From NCBI GenBank assembly GCA_942159475.1, contig OW804095.1, forward strand, positions 69,592,773 to 69,656,772: a stretch of 64,000 bases of DNA, written 5' to 3'. Of this stretch, positions 35,630-48,300 are shown piece after piece. Positions within the stretch are counted from its first letter, which is position 1, and every line of letters starts with the position of its first letter. Under the pieces are notes generated by a model. It worked only from the letters and a program-made list of their open reading frames with translations. It searched no databases and was not told the origin of the DNA. The DNA comes from Sthenelais limicola (taxonomy: Eukaryota; Annelida; Polychaeta; Phyllodocida; Sigalionidae). Position numbers and translations under genes: made by a program.

Positions 35630-35669
35630 CCATTATTCACAGACAAAAACCATTATTCACAGACAAAAA
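35630..35669. repeat. 20-bp tandem doublet
   Basis: CCATTATTCACAGACAAAAA occurs twice in direct succession, with perfect copies. It is a simple local duplication. Confidence 0.9.
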
Positions 35670-36491
35670 TCATGACTTCGCCATTCATGAATGGAATTTG
35701 ATATGGAACTAATGCAGTTCTTCCTATGAAGGTCCCGATCCCACATGGGCAGAACCAGGGGTTATGTTCACCATGATAATCATGATTGCAATCCCCTTCA
35801 ACTCGTAGAAGTGTCTTCTCTTTCTACACAGGATGAGGACGGGAAAAAGTCAAACGCCACCATCAAAGGAGGTGACATGACTTAAGAATAGTTCTAAATG
35901 TTCATGGAGTTGGGGTGCTGGTGATGGGTGAATGGCCCGCGACTGCTAAACGCCAGCTGTCCTGATTAAAAAGGCATTGGAAGCACACAGAGTATGAAAG
36001 CCCGGGTTCAGGTTACCTGGTGAACATGCTCAAAAAGCCATCAACCCCCAATACAAACTCTCCTCCTCCATGTCACCAAGGGTGAGTTGAATGATGGTGT
36101 CATGAGGTTCATGTTGTCTTCCTTGTTTTGTTCTTTAGATCGTTCTGTCACTGAGATCGTACCTCACATTGTTTTAGAAATGATTAGAGTTTATCAGATG
36201 AATATTCCCCTGTTCCGTTTGATACGGGGCCATTAGAAATTAAGACCCTCAGGGAAGGACAGACAAACCTACGTCACTGATTGTCCAGACAAACCCCAGT
36301 CTTCCCACATAGACAGACAAACAATCTACTCATCGTCATAATAGTCTAAATGTGTACAGACTTACTATGAAATTTCTTGACAACTGAATCAACAATATTT
36401 TTTCACAGCAGCAATCGGCCGCCCGCCGTCAAATAGTCAATGTTCCCATGGTCCAAGGGAAGAGAGAGATGGGCGGGGGGAAGAGAATGAT

Positions 36492-36510
36492 TGTGTGTGT
36501 GTGCGTGTGT
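36492..36510. repeat. (TG)n microsatellite followed by G-rich DNA
   Basis: TG repeats with one GC interruption run directly into GGGGGTGGGGGG. The minus-strand Pro/His-rich frame across it is an artefact. Confidence 0.85.
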
Positions 36511-36586
36511 TGGGGGTGGGGGGTGATGAGGAAGGATGAGCAATGAGTAAGAAAGCAACAAGTATATGGGAATATGAGAAAGAAAA

Positions 36587-36722
36587 ACGAAATACACCAC
36601 ACAATAGAGGAAGTTTTAATTAAGAGAAGTCAAAAAAGAAAGACGAGAAGGACAACGAAATACACCAGACAAAAGAGGACGTTTTGATTAAGTGAAGTCA
36701 AAAAAGAAAGAAGAAAACGATA
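36587..36722. repeat. 68-bp tandem duplication
   Basis: Two adjacent copies (36587-36654 and 36655-36722) both begin ACGAAATACACCA and share GTTTT(A/G)ATTAAG and GAAGTCAAAAAAGAAAGA. Divergence is roughly one base in eight. Both are purine-rich. No further copies were seen nearby. Confidence 0.8.
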
Positions 36723-39194
36723 GAGAACTGTCCAATAATCATCAAACAGTAGATAAATTATATTTAAATTATAAGATACGTTTTGGGATGTATAGCTATT
36801 CAAGAGTGGGATAATGGCTGAAGTGGTATTATTTTCTTCAAACATTGGATGTCATGTTGTGACAGGTTTAATCGGTTCGGGATAAATTCTTCACGTCGAC
36901 CTTCACCTCTGACCAGCAGGGGACGGGTCCTGGTCGAGGATTGACCTTCACGTTCGACAGTATTCAGCTGACAATGTTTATGGGTGATATCTTAACACCG
37001 CCCCATCCCCTGTTTTATATGCAAACCATGAAAGTCCATGGGGGATGAGGTGAGGTCAATGGTTAGGGCAGGGTCATAATCAAATTCCAATTTGACACTA
37101 TATATTATCCAAAGAGTACATTTAGGACATTTATATATATGCTAGAATTCGGATTTAAGAGGGAAAATGTTAAGGAGTATTCCCATTTCTTTCTTTAAAG
37201 TAATATCATAAAATCATCTAAATATTATATATCCCTTCCTTTAAGGGTTGCTAAGAAAGTTAACCGGCGGACCCTGGTAAAATGTTACCAAAAGAAACCT
37301 TTGGTATCTTAGGTATTAGAGTAATATAAAGTGTGGGAGTGCGGGGTGTTATCAGAGACAGGTCACTCATCTCATGTCATCTCATGCCTCAGTGAAACGA
37401 CGTCATCCACGTCGTGACCTCTCCCAGAGACTTCCCACCATCTCACTCAAATCATGTTATAATTACATGGGAGGCATGTAAAACATGCAGCACACTGAAC
37501 GCGGAATTTCAATACTTATGTCATATTCAGTTACTCATACATCAAAATTAGCTTGTGCGGCTTTTCAGGAAAAAAAGTAAACTAGAGAAAAATACCTTTT
37601 AACATTTCTAAATTAGTTAGTGCAATGTTGAGAGCGTCCCCAGAAAGGCGTCCCTACGACAAGTAACCTGAAATAAGTCTGAAGACGTCAAAATGAGAAA
37701 AACAAAGATCTTTATCGTTACAACCATAAATAGCTTGATAGAGAAAACATCGTTTGGTCAATTAAGCATTAAGTATTAAAGTATTATTTTCGCATATCAT
37801 CAAATGAATCAGTTTAACTATTAGTTTTTACAATAGGTGTTTCCACAGAATAAAATCAAATACAAAGACAGAAAGTATCAAGTTTTCCATCTGAATAGCT
37901 CAAGCTCACCCTTTTAGTTAAGAGGCTTTCTACATTTCTCTTCAGTCGTACATACACCACACTCCAGAATGCTGTCATCATCACACTGACCAGTCTACAC
38001 TGACCAAAGGGCTGACCCCTGAATGTTGTGACTCCTGTTCTAGGGTTTATTTATCCATCTAAGAAACTCTAGGTGAGAGACACGGACGTGTTCACTATTA
38101 TTCCAGAAGGATTACAAACATCTCGCTCTACACCATGCAGGAGTCTTAATGGTCAGCCTTAGAATTATGATGTATACATTTTTTTGTAAATGTTTAAGAC
38201 TGAATGATGTACGGTCAAATTACATTACATTACAATTGCATTTTTAAGCAAATTTATATATAATATGAATATATCGGTATATTTCAAGGGAACGGTATCA
38301 GACTTATTTCACAAAGAAACTGAATAGTGACAATGAAACAGACCAAAAGTCTGAGACGGTAGGATTGGAATGTGCCCAGAGATCCTGGTTTTGAAATCCA
38401 ACACACAAACATGGCCTACCCATGACTGCCTACTAAATGTGCCCCGTCTCGACTCATTAGTCACTGCTCTTACACCAGGCTTAATTTGTTTGTATTAAAT
38501 AAAGCTCCGGAATCTAATCCAGCAAACTTCCCCTTCCCTTTAAACACCAATATTAACCAGCGGAGTACAGGCTTCCACAGTAAAGAAGAGGACTTTTCTC
38601 CAACGGTTACATTGCATATATTTCCATTAATCTAGTCTAAATCTTCAGTTTTTTTAACTTTTTATTTCTGTAGCATTATGAAGGGTTCCTGTACAGGAGC
38701 ATATTTACGAGTTCCTTTTAAGACAGATTCTATTCCAGGAACTAAGATTAATCTGTGGGTCATTATACTGTATGGGGCAAATCTATAGATCACCTAGCTA
38801 TGTTCAAGCATTAGCATACATATTGAGCAGGTTTGTTAAGTCAACAACCTCAAGGTTCTCCGGAGTCTGCCCCTCAGTTGAATGATTTAGAAAGCAAACA
38901 AAGGGGCTTTATTGGATCACTGGTATTCTGGTAACAAGTGGGAACATGAACTCCCAAGTGCATTCGTAATGCATTAGGAAGTCTTAGCTTAAGTTTCATT
39001 CCTCGATGCATTTAATTTATTTTGATTTGTTCTTCAGTTGCAAAAATATATTTATAGCAGTTCCATTACATTTCCAAAAATAAGAGGTGTACACGACATG
39101 AAATGCTTTCACTCATACGGTCATAGTATTTTAAAGATGCTTTCTAAAATGCCATATTGGAGTGGAGGTTAAATCTTCAAGAATTCTACATCAA

Positions 39195-39345
39195 TGCGCA
39201 TGCGCAATTCGTTCTGGTTCACCACAAGGTGGCTTCACACTTGTCTGTGGGCAGTCAAGCGACATGGCTTCAATTCCTGTGACGTCACGTTTTGATTATA
39301 AGTAGAGAAGCCACAGCACATGCGCCCACATGCGTCACCGGAATC
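39195..39345. promoter_or_regulatory. Candidate promoter-like cluster: NRF1 palindrome plus CRE
   Basis: TGCGCATGCGCA (39195-39206) is a perfect palindrome and an exact NRF1 consensus site. TGACGTCA (39280-39287) is a perfect CRE. ATGCGCCCACATGCG near 39320 adds half-NRF1-like sequence. NRF1 and CRE sites typically sit in TATA-less promoters. No gene start could be recognised on either side, so this may be an unannotated first exon, an enhancer, or chance. Confidence 0.35.
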
Positions 39346-42300
39346 ACGGTGTACCACAGGTTTTTCCAAACCATCAATCTTCCAATTTCTAGTCCCGAAT
39401 CCATTTAACTTTCCCAAATTCAATCCACATGTTTTTCTCTTTCTCTTTATTGAACACTAGCCTCGGTAAATCAATGAAGATAGCACAGAAAAAAAACCCT
39501 TCAAGACAGATCGTTGAAAGAGGCACTTCATGAGAACTATTACCAACTTAGAGCAACGAATATAAAAGAAAGTTTTATACTCGTTTCTTAGGCCCAGGAG
39601 CAAACACCAGTCATTTCCTGGTGGTGGAAAGTACTTTTTTGTCAGACTTGTGGTAATCCTGGTGTGATTTAAGGGTTTTGCCAAGTTGGCGGACACACCA
39701 AAGGGTTGCTGAGCTTTGCTGGTGTGGCAGTGTGCGAACTGAAGTGGAGTGGTGGAGTTGGTGTAAGAAGTAGCATCTGGCTTCTCCAACCCTCTATACA
39801 AGCAACTGGCCGAGACCTGGCTAAAAGCAAGGGTCTCTGGTAGATGGTTCTGGGCGACTGCTGGACCGCCGAATACTCCACTCAGGGGGAATCAGCTGTC
39901 AGGAGGAAGATCCACACCCTCCCATCACTCACCATCAACCAGGTGTTTACGGCTAAATGAAACGTTCCGTCAACTCGACACCTTCAAACCTGGCCAGCCA
40001 GCCTTCTTCTCCCGTCATCGCAGACGCACTAACATGCACAGGAACTTAGGGGCATTTTGGGCTGTCACCAAAATGGTGCATAAACTATACAAAAGCTGCC
40101 TTATTTTTAGCCTGATCCATAACTTGTCCTTTCACACATAAATAGATTGGAATTCTTTTAGCCCTAGTCTAAGAAAAGACCTCGGCAAGTTTGATGCAGT
40201 TATTTCCTTAGCACAATGCAATTACATCGCTATTGTGAACGAGAAACTGTTAAAACGTTTGTATTGGTAATATGTAATGTAAAGCTAACCAACAAGGGTA
40301 AATTTACCATCCAGAACTTCAGAGAACAGATAGATGCGAGGCTTGACTTTTTAACTAAAGAGACAGATGAACCTGCCTGAAGCCAAAGCGAACTGAGAAG
40401 CATTTTTCCTAATGTGAAAATGACAAGGAAAAGCACATTAAAGACAGGGCTTTAAATATGACAGCCTAGGGAGGTGGTTGTATTGGAGTTGAGAGCTGTC
40501 AGATCGTGAGGGGCCTGTCAGTCTACAGTCAGCAGGTCTATCTTTTCTCAAGCGATGGCCGCTAACTCAAGCCACATGATTTGGCGATCTCGTTCTTTGC
40601 CCCTAAGGACACTCCACTCGCCATAACTTCATATATCTTTACGGCGTGCCATGTCAGCAAATGGGGTTTTATTCCAACAAATACCCCCCGACTGTTTCGG
40701 GCCATCCCTGAAGCATGCAACCAATGCCTTAAATGCCAATAATTCTTAACCCCCTTTATTAGTAAAAGTGCGTTGGTATGGCCACACCCAGTTTCTCAGC
40801 TGCACTATTAAAAGGACCTTGCAGGTACAAACATTGGTTCCTTCAATTTCACCAATAGGATTAGATATAACATCTCATTCTGCTTAAAACGTTAATAGCT
40901 TTACAGAGTTATTCTCTTCAGTCGAGGAAATACAGCTATACAGGAAATCGCATACTTTGAATTTTGTGTTCGCCATAGCCAGTCCTTTACCCATCTTAAC
41001 ACACATATTTTTTTCCATTTCCCCACCAAGCTCAATCTGCCAAATAGTGTCACTACAACCCAAGCACCTTGTCAACTCTGGGAAATGTGTAGCATAACGT
41101 TACATAGAACACAAAACAATTTGTGGTACACAGGGCAATTTGCGGCATTTGGAGGGAGTCTGAAACCCTATTTCATGGGTCACCAGTTGCTGGATATGTT
41201 GGCACACCTTTACTCCATTTCCACTGCCACCACTTTTGATTTATATAACCAGCCAGTCTGTAAAGTAAAACCATGTAAATACATACATGATATGTTGGGG
41301 TAGATACAATAGGGCAAACTAGTTAATGAATGATAATTTTCACAAGAAAGAGAGAACCAGCTGATCTCAGTGAAATCACATTGTGCGAATATAGTGCACA
41401 TTTTCTTGGATTTCTTTTCTGTATTTACACTGTTACATTCATAAATACAAAAAACACTGCTGCGTTACAAAAACTAGTTACCGAACATCCCATATTATCA
41501 AAGATACTACTCATTTATTAGTATCGTTGCTATTATCAACATTCATGGTGTCATTGTCTATTAGGACGAGCACAGTGATAAATCCATGAGTATCAGGATC
41601 ATCAGCCTGTAGTTAGAGGGCATGATATGATTTTTTTTCGCGGGGTAAGTGAGGAGGCAACATGAATAATTTTTCTACACCTGCCTGTTGGCCCTGGTTA
41701 ACGGGGTGATTGTTGGTTATAAAGCTTATGATTTAAACCATCTTTCCCTTGTGTAGATAGGGACGAGGGATGGATAGACCTCCCACAATGTCAAGATGGC
41801 AGGATGGCAGGATGTATGAGGGGCATGGCCGGTGACGAAAACCTGGGGACATCATTTAAATATGAGGAAGATAAGAACTGGGGAATAATTCATCCAACAA
41901 TGGTTATTGCCCGTTAAAAGGCTTCATCCATCCATTTCTATGAACCTTACCATAGCTTTCCAGGCACTTTTCGAGAGACATTCAAAATCCCATTGGGGGG
42001 TCATGTTATATTTTTCATTTCTTACCCGAGAAGTGTAAACTTAGAATTTACAGAATAGAATAATACAGTACAGCCTGGTAGCATATATATAGATGGTGCA
42101 AGCAATACTTCCTACATAAGAGCCTTCCCCGCGATCATTCAACACGTATACAAGAATCCCAGGATCGTTTATGAGGACATGAGACACAATCCAGAGATCA
42201 GACCTCCTCCTGTGAAGCCTAAGACCACACAGGTTGGATGAAAAAAGTCAGCAGGATGCAAAAGAAGAATACTGCTATGCACACATAGGTACTAACTTAA

Positions 42301-45300
42301 AATTAGTCTTTGCATGTTTGCTCGTACAGAGGATTTATCTGCTCAAGCATCTGAATCCAAGGAGATTATGGAGTCATTCAATGTGTCGCAAAGGTTATCA
42401 GCGAGGATCATTTTATTAATTTATGTCTGGAAATTCTAGATGTTTATCTCCAAATTGATAAATACCTGAGGAGGCAAGCATAAATCAAAATTTCAATATG
42501 ATGAGATCGAAGGAATGTTCTGTAGGGGGGAATAAAGGGGATGTTATTGAATTGCTCCTGGCACAGCCAGGACCAAGGGTCGTAAACTATACTGATGTAA
42601 TATAGCAGCTCATAACTCACAGCCATCGAAAAGTTATATTTAATGTCGGTGTCTTAGACTCACTTCAAGTAATAGCTCCGAGTCAGATCCTATCTCGTGA
42701 GGGCATGGGACGATGAACAGTAATAGTGGGAGTCACATTCTTTGATCAGTATCCTTTGGACAATAAATCAAAATGTTTATGATATATATACTCTCCAAGT
42801 CATACTTACACCTGCCAATGCCATTCATTTCTCTAGCATATTTATGCATATATCTTAGTGAATGACATAGTTAATTTTTGCACATTGATGTGTTTATTAC
42901 CAGGACACAAGAAAAGTAATTATTCGGGAATCAAGCCTCAATAAAAAAATATCCTTTCATCTTAGAACAAAATTGTGAAATTGTGAAGGAGAAGTGGAAT
43001 AATTCCCTTCAACTCACCTGTAACCTTTCTATAACCCCAGTAACATCAACGACAGACATCCTTATCCCTTACCCCCACCCCCATATCCTCGAGATTCGAG
43101 AGTGTTGCCAAACGCAATGCCCGGAACAAGAGCGAGAAATCGCCAAGAAATGAAATATCGATTGCTGACTACCGTGACCAACGCAACGCCAACATTGGTT
43201 GGCTGGCGTCGACGGAAAAACGATGTAAAAGACAGTTTGATTGGGTAGATCAGGGACAGAAAGCCCGGCCCTGCGAGGTCACGACCTTCCTTTCGCATGA
43301 AGCCTAGGCGAGAGAGGAACACTTCAAAGGTAAAATGGAGGGTCACCACTGCCACCAATAGTCATAATTATCCAGGGTTATTAAAGTTTTGTGACCTATC
43401 CCCTTAATGCATGCCAACCATGCATGTGTACCGTTATAAGTCCGCACCACGCAGACAAATCCAATTTGGGAAATACTGTTTGAGATGCATGTCATTATAA
43501 TAGTCATAATTCAGACGGGTGACCGCCATTTACACCCTAACGCCCAGGCAAATATCTTGTAATTTATTGTTATCCTGATGGCTACTTCTCGTGTTAACAT
43601 TCCCGTTTAGCATATTGGAACAAGGAGGACATACATTTTCATAGGATAATAAAAAGATACTTTGGTCCACTAATAACTTGTATTTTTTCCCATAAAAATA
43701 TCATAATATTTCCAGTTCATTATTTATTAGCAGAATGACCAGGTTAGAAATGGAGTGCGTACGTATGGTCAGGTAGGCGTGGACATTTTAATAAATAACT
43801 AATCACCCACCAAGCGGGATAAAAGCCCTCAACTCAGGCTCGATCAAACATGAAAAAGTACTGAGAAAAATGCCCACAAAAGGAACAAACGAGCTGGCCA
43901 ACTGTGGGAACAAGGGCAAAGAGGTGGGTTCTCTGGAGACAATGGTACTTTAGAAGGTACCGCCAATAATACTGTGCTCCTGATTCTCAAAGAAAAAAAT
44001 TCAGTACAAGTCCACAAGGTCAAGGAGATGTACAAGACAGTATTTCACCAGTTTGACACCCAGCATTATACCTTGTTTTAGGATTATGATCAATTCCCTG
44101 CCTATGTTTTTCACTGAAAGTTATGATTAACAGGAGTGAATATAAAACAGCATGGGTGAATGAGTTAAAAGGTTGGGTGGGTAGTGGAAGAAGCACTGGA
44201 CACATGCCCAGGTCGAAATTCCCAAGGAGGCCCTGTGACCTGGCAGCATATTGTCTACATTGAGCATGGTCATGCAGGCGCATAATGTCTTTAATATGCT
44301 CCAAATGCATGAGTAACGGATTTTACACAAGTACTACTAGCTCCATTATTTCCTAATACTTGACCGACGGTCCAGCTGTGAAACAAAACATAGGCCTTCT
44401 TCAATTTCCTAGTCATCCCTTCAGGTATACCTTTCCTCATCCTTCTTAAGTCTGGAAAGAGGAACCTGAAAGTTGAATAAAGGCTTTTGGGCTTTTCCCC
44501 TATGATATTGATATTAGAAACGTTCCTGATATTGAGTAATTGCAAGGTGTTAGTGAAATAATAATGCTTTCAACCTAAAAACTATACAGATCTAGATTAC
44601 ATTTTCTTTGGCTTTCACTGATAACATAAATAGTTAGATAAGGATACTATGAGAGACTTGGCAAGGCATGTCAATTATGAAATCATCATATTACCCCCAA
44701 TACTCAGGTGCATCACCTGGTGGAATGAAACCCGATCTTGGTGTTCAGCCCAGCACATAAATATAACAATAGAAAACTGTAAAAACACCGAAGTTTGCCA
44801 TCATGGAATTAGTAGCAGGACCATCTCTAACAATGACTGGAGGAGTCTGAAGAAAGCAAAGGTGGGAAACAATCGAAGTAGAATGGGCAAACGCTGCCAC
44901 TTGTGTGTAGAATGCTTTGTCACATTACAATCACATGCACAATCCATACAACACATGCTGTCCTCAGGCTGACCCCTTCCATGCACTTAAACACCCCCAC
45001 AACTCTCTCCTCCTTCTCTCCCACCACCTCTAAAGGTATAGGGAAATCGCACTGCCATAACCTACACTGTGTTATAACGTGACAGGTGCATTTTATGATT
45101 GATATTTCTGGGTTTCCCAGCCAGAAATAAAATGAACCTAAGTATTTAGTCATAATAGTAAGATATCGTGAAAGTCTCCATCCTATCACTCAGCTTAGTC
45201 TAGTATCCAATACTGACATGAGTCTTGAATTTCTTTATTGATAAATTTGTCAAATTTGATTTTCAAGCTACAGGTAATCTTAACTTGGCCAAACCTGAAG

Positions 45301-48300
45301 GTACACTGGTACTAACGCTCTACTGCTGTCAATGTTACCAGGGATGCCTTGTCACAATTGAGCCGTGGTACATAATACATTGACATAAGGTAATAATGAC
45401 TCGATGATGAGAACTCAAACATCAAACAGTTTGTCATCACTGTCCTTGAGTACTGGCTGAGTTCTTTCCAAGACTAGTATGGATACAAAAGACCAGCCAA
45501 CATGGTGCCGTATGAGAATGTATCCTTGATTTGGTATGTAATGGGGAAAAGCTTTCTTGTGATTCAACCTCTAGTCATATGGCACCCGTAGTCCTTGGGG
45601 ACCACCGGTAGAAATTATGTTCCGTTAACTAACGGTAATATGTCGAAATGGTGGCGGAAGACATCCATAAATAGTTTTTCCAAGACATCCTGCTCCATGT
45701 ATTGCAGCTATAGCAGTTACAGTAACAAAGCAATGTGGAATTGGGGAATTTTCCCACTCAAACCGCCACCCAAGACCCCTTGCAAACACTTAGCCATCGA
45801 TAAGGCCTCAATTCTCAGAGTGCCCAATATTGACACCTAGTTCGCCGCCAGATCCAGGAACCGGCTTAGAACTCAGGTGGATCAGAGGAGGCCGCCCTCC
45901 TCAACGGAACTGAATCGGTCTTTGAGGTGCGGAGAATTTTAACCCTGACTCCCACCTTCCTGACCCTTTCTATAACATGAGGTCCAAACCACTCAACACA
46001 ATAGAAGGAAGTGGTCTATAGATTGGTAATAAATAAAGCTGATTCTTTTTAGAGTATTTTGAGTCATGTCCGTATTTCCATAGCCGTGGTTTCTTGAAAT
46101 TAAATTAAGTTAACGAAGTAGCAAAGGTAATAGATTCTGAAGCAACGCGGTGTTGACAAAGGGGCCTTCGTAGCAGGGTGGAACTTGTACTTAATATCAT
46201 ACATGTGCACATTTGATTGTGATATCAGAGACTTGGAGCAAATTTCAATCCTTTACTAGATTCCATTCTGTCGAAAAAGGGGCCAGTAAAGATTCTTTTA
46301 TATGGCACGGCACCAATGGTGAACAAGTATGTTTCTAGGACTCACAAAGAAATTCAATAAACTAATGTTTTGTATGAACCTACATGGCGTAAGTATATAA
46401 AATGAGATACGCCATTCAAAATGTATTCTAACTGAAGCTATTATATGAATCACACAAGAATAACTCACCATAGTTATTCCCCATCAAATCCATTCAACAT
46501 ATGAACTTAACTCACCTGAAAGATAAAAAGAAAAACATAATTAATAATTCACCAATGGGCCTTTTATTGTACAAGTATCTTTATGCAATCTAATTTAGAT
46601 ATTTATCTGAATAAAATGCACCGACTAACATTATGACCTAAATACCTTAGTTTGGGTAATTCACACACCCACCATGCCTTGGCTTTACACATGATTATGC
46701 ACATTGAAATGCCCCTTAACATTTTTTAGCATTACAGCGCGTCTGGGTCCCTATGACATGCAACCATAGGACATATGGCTACCGGTTCTATGGTAAATGA
46801 TACCTCTAATTCTAAACAGTACAAACTTCACAGAACTGGTTCTTGACGTAATATAAAGAAACGTCTGTTGGTTACCTTAAGCTCAATTTAAGACTTTTCT
46901 AGAAAGATAGAACATAACATGGGACGTTTCAAGAACAACTTGACCCGAAATGAAAAATGTGATGATGTTTATTACTGAAAGCTAGTACGTTAAAAATGGT
47001 AGGGATGAAATGTTCAAGACATTACTTTAACACAGACACCTCGTCTTTTGTGACATCATATACAATCTGTGTGAGTTGTATGTTCATAGGCCTATTTGAT
47101 TTCGATTTTGGGTGAATTAGATTATAACTTGATCACTACGCCATATGCGGGTGTTATTTGAAGTTGCGAGCATGCGAGCCCAACACACCTTATGAAAGCA
47201 ACCCCAAAATGTTTTGAAAACAGAATCACCTTAATTCCCTAAGACCTATCGCGCATGTGACACATTTCCAAACCTATACGTGTATGTGGGAATTAAGCTA
47301 AGAGAGAAGCAATAACAAGTACATGGACTTACAAGCCGTCAGTTGTTAGGTTCACGGGGTACGACCTTAGCCAGACAAGCATGTGAAGAGAGGCGGAAAC
47401 ATTGTAAATCATAACCATTACATTCATAAACCTATTGACATTTTTTTCATGAACCGATACCAGTTATTTTGCTTTAGGGGAGAAAAGAGGGTTCAGTATG
47501 TAAATCTAGTGTGCGAAGTGTAACACCTAAAAAAACAAACTTTAAAAATGCCGTGCAGCAATCGAATACCACTGAAATATGTGTGACGGTAAGGTACCCA
47601 TGGGATGGAACAAAGTCAATCGTACGAGTGACTACTTACAATTGTTTATAGTTCTATCTGGAGTTGAATTGGTTTCCACGGCAACCGAACAACATTGAAA
47701 GATACAATAGTGTGGTATTACACGATTGTATCACAGAAGTCGAATTTATATAAGCAGTAACATTGGAAACTTACTTTATACCTTTAGGGATACCTAGAGT
47801 TTCAATAGTATTTAAGTCCATGCACTTATCTATATTAGGTTGGGATCCAATGTGTTCAATTTCAGGAAATGGATCAGATAATGGATTAAAAGGATTGTAT
47901 AGTATCATGCTTTTGAAGGTCGGCCAGCTTTGTCACAAGTAAATCAATCACGTTATTATGGAAATTCTGCGGGCGCTTTGTTAACAAAAATGTATACTAT
48001 TTTTAAAATAACACTTTTGGTGCATATACGCAGTGCCAAGGCATACACAGAGTCGAATCTCTAACTGTACGAGTATTATCCTCATACATTAACTAATACT
48101 GTTATGCTGGTTTGTCATCTATCTATATGACCCGGTAGAATACTTCCCGTGGTAATTACAGTATTCATTTATACGTTCGATGCATTGGTGGCGTTCAATC
48201 GCACCTATAGGTGATGAGTCATGTCCAAGTTAGGGTGAGATATGATGCGAGCTTTGTAGCTACAAAAGGGGAATTGATTGCTGGTGGAATGGTGAAGGTT

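Larger units (their letters stand above)
35214..45000. other. Gene-poor DNA, no exon recognised
   Basis: No open frame of note occurs. The segment holds a 20-bp doublet (35630), a GT microsatellite (36492), a 68-bp tandem duplication (36587) and the NRF1/CRE cluster near 39195, all listed separately. A slightly GC-richer patch at 43060-43340 has a 98-codon minus-strand frame without recognisable domains. Confidence 0.55.
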
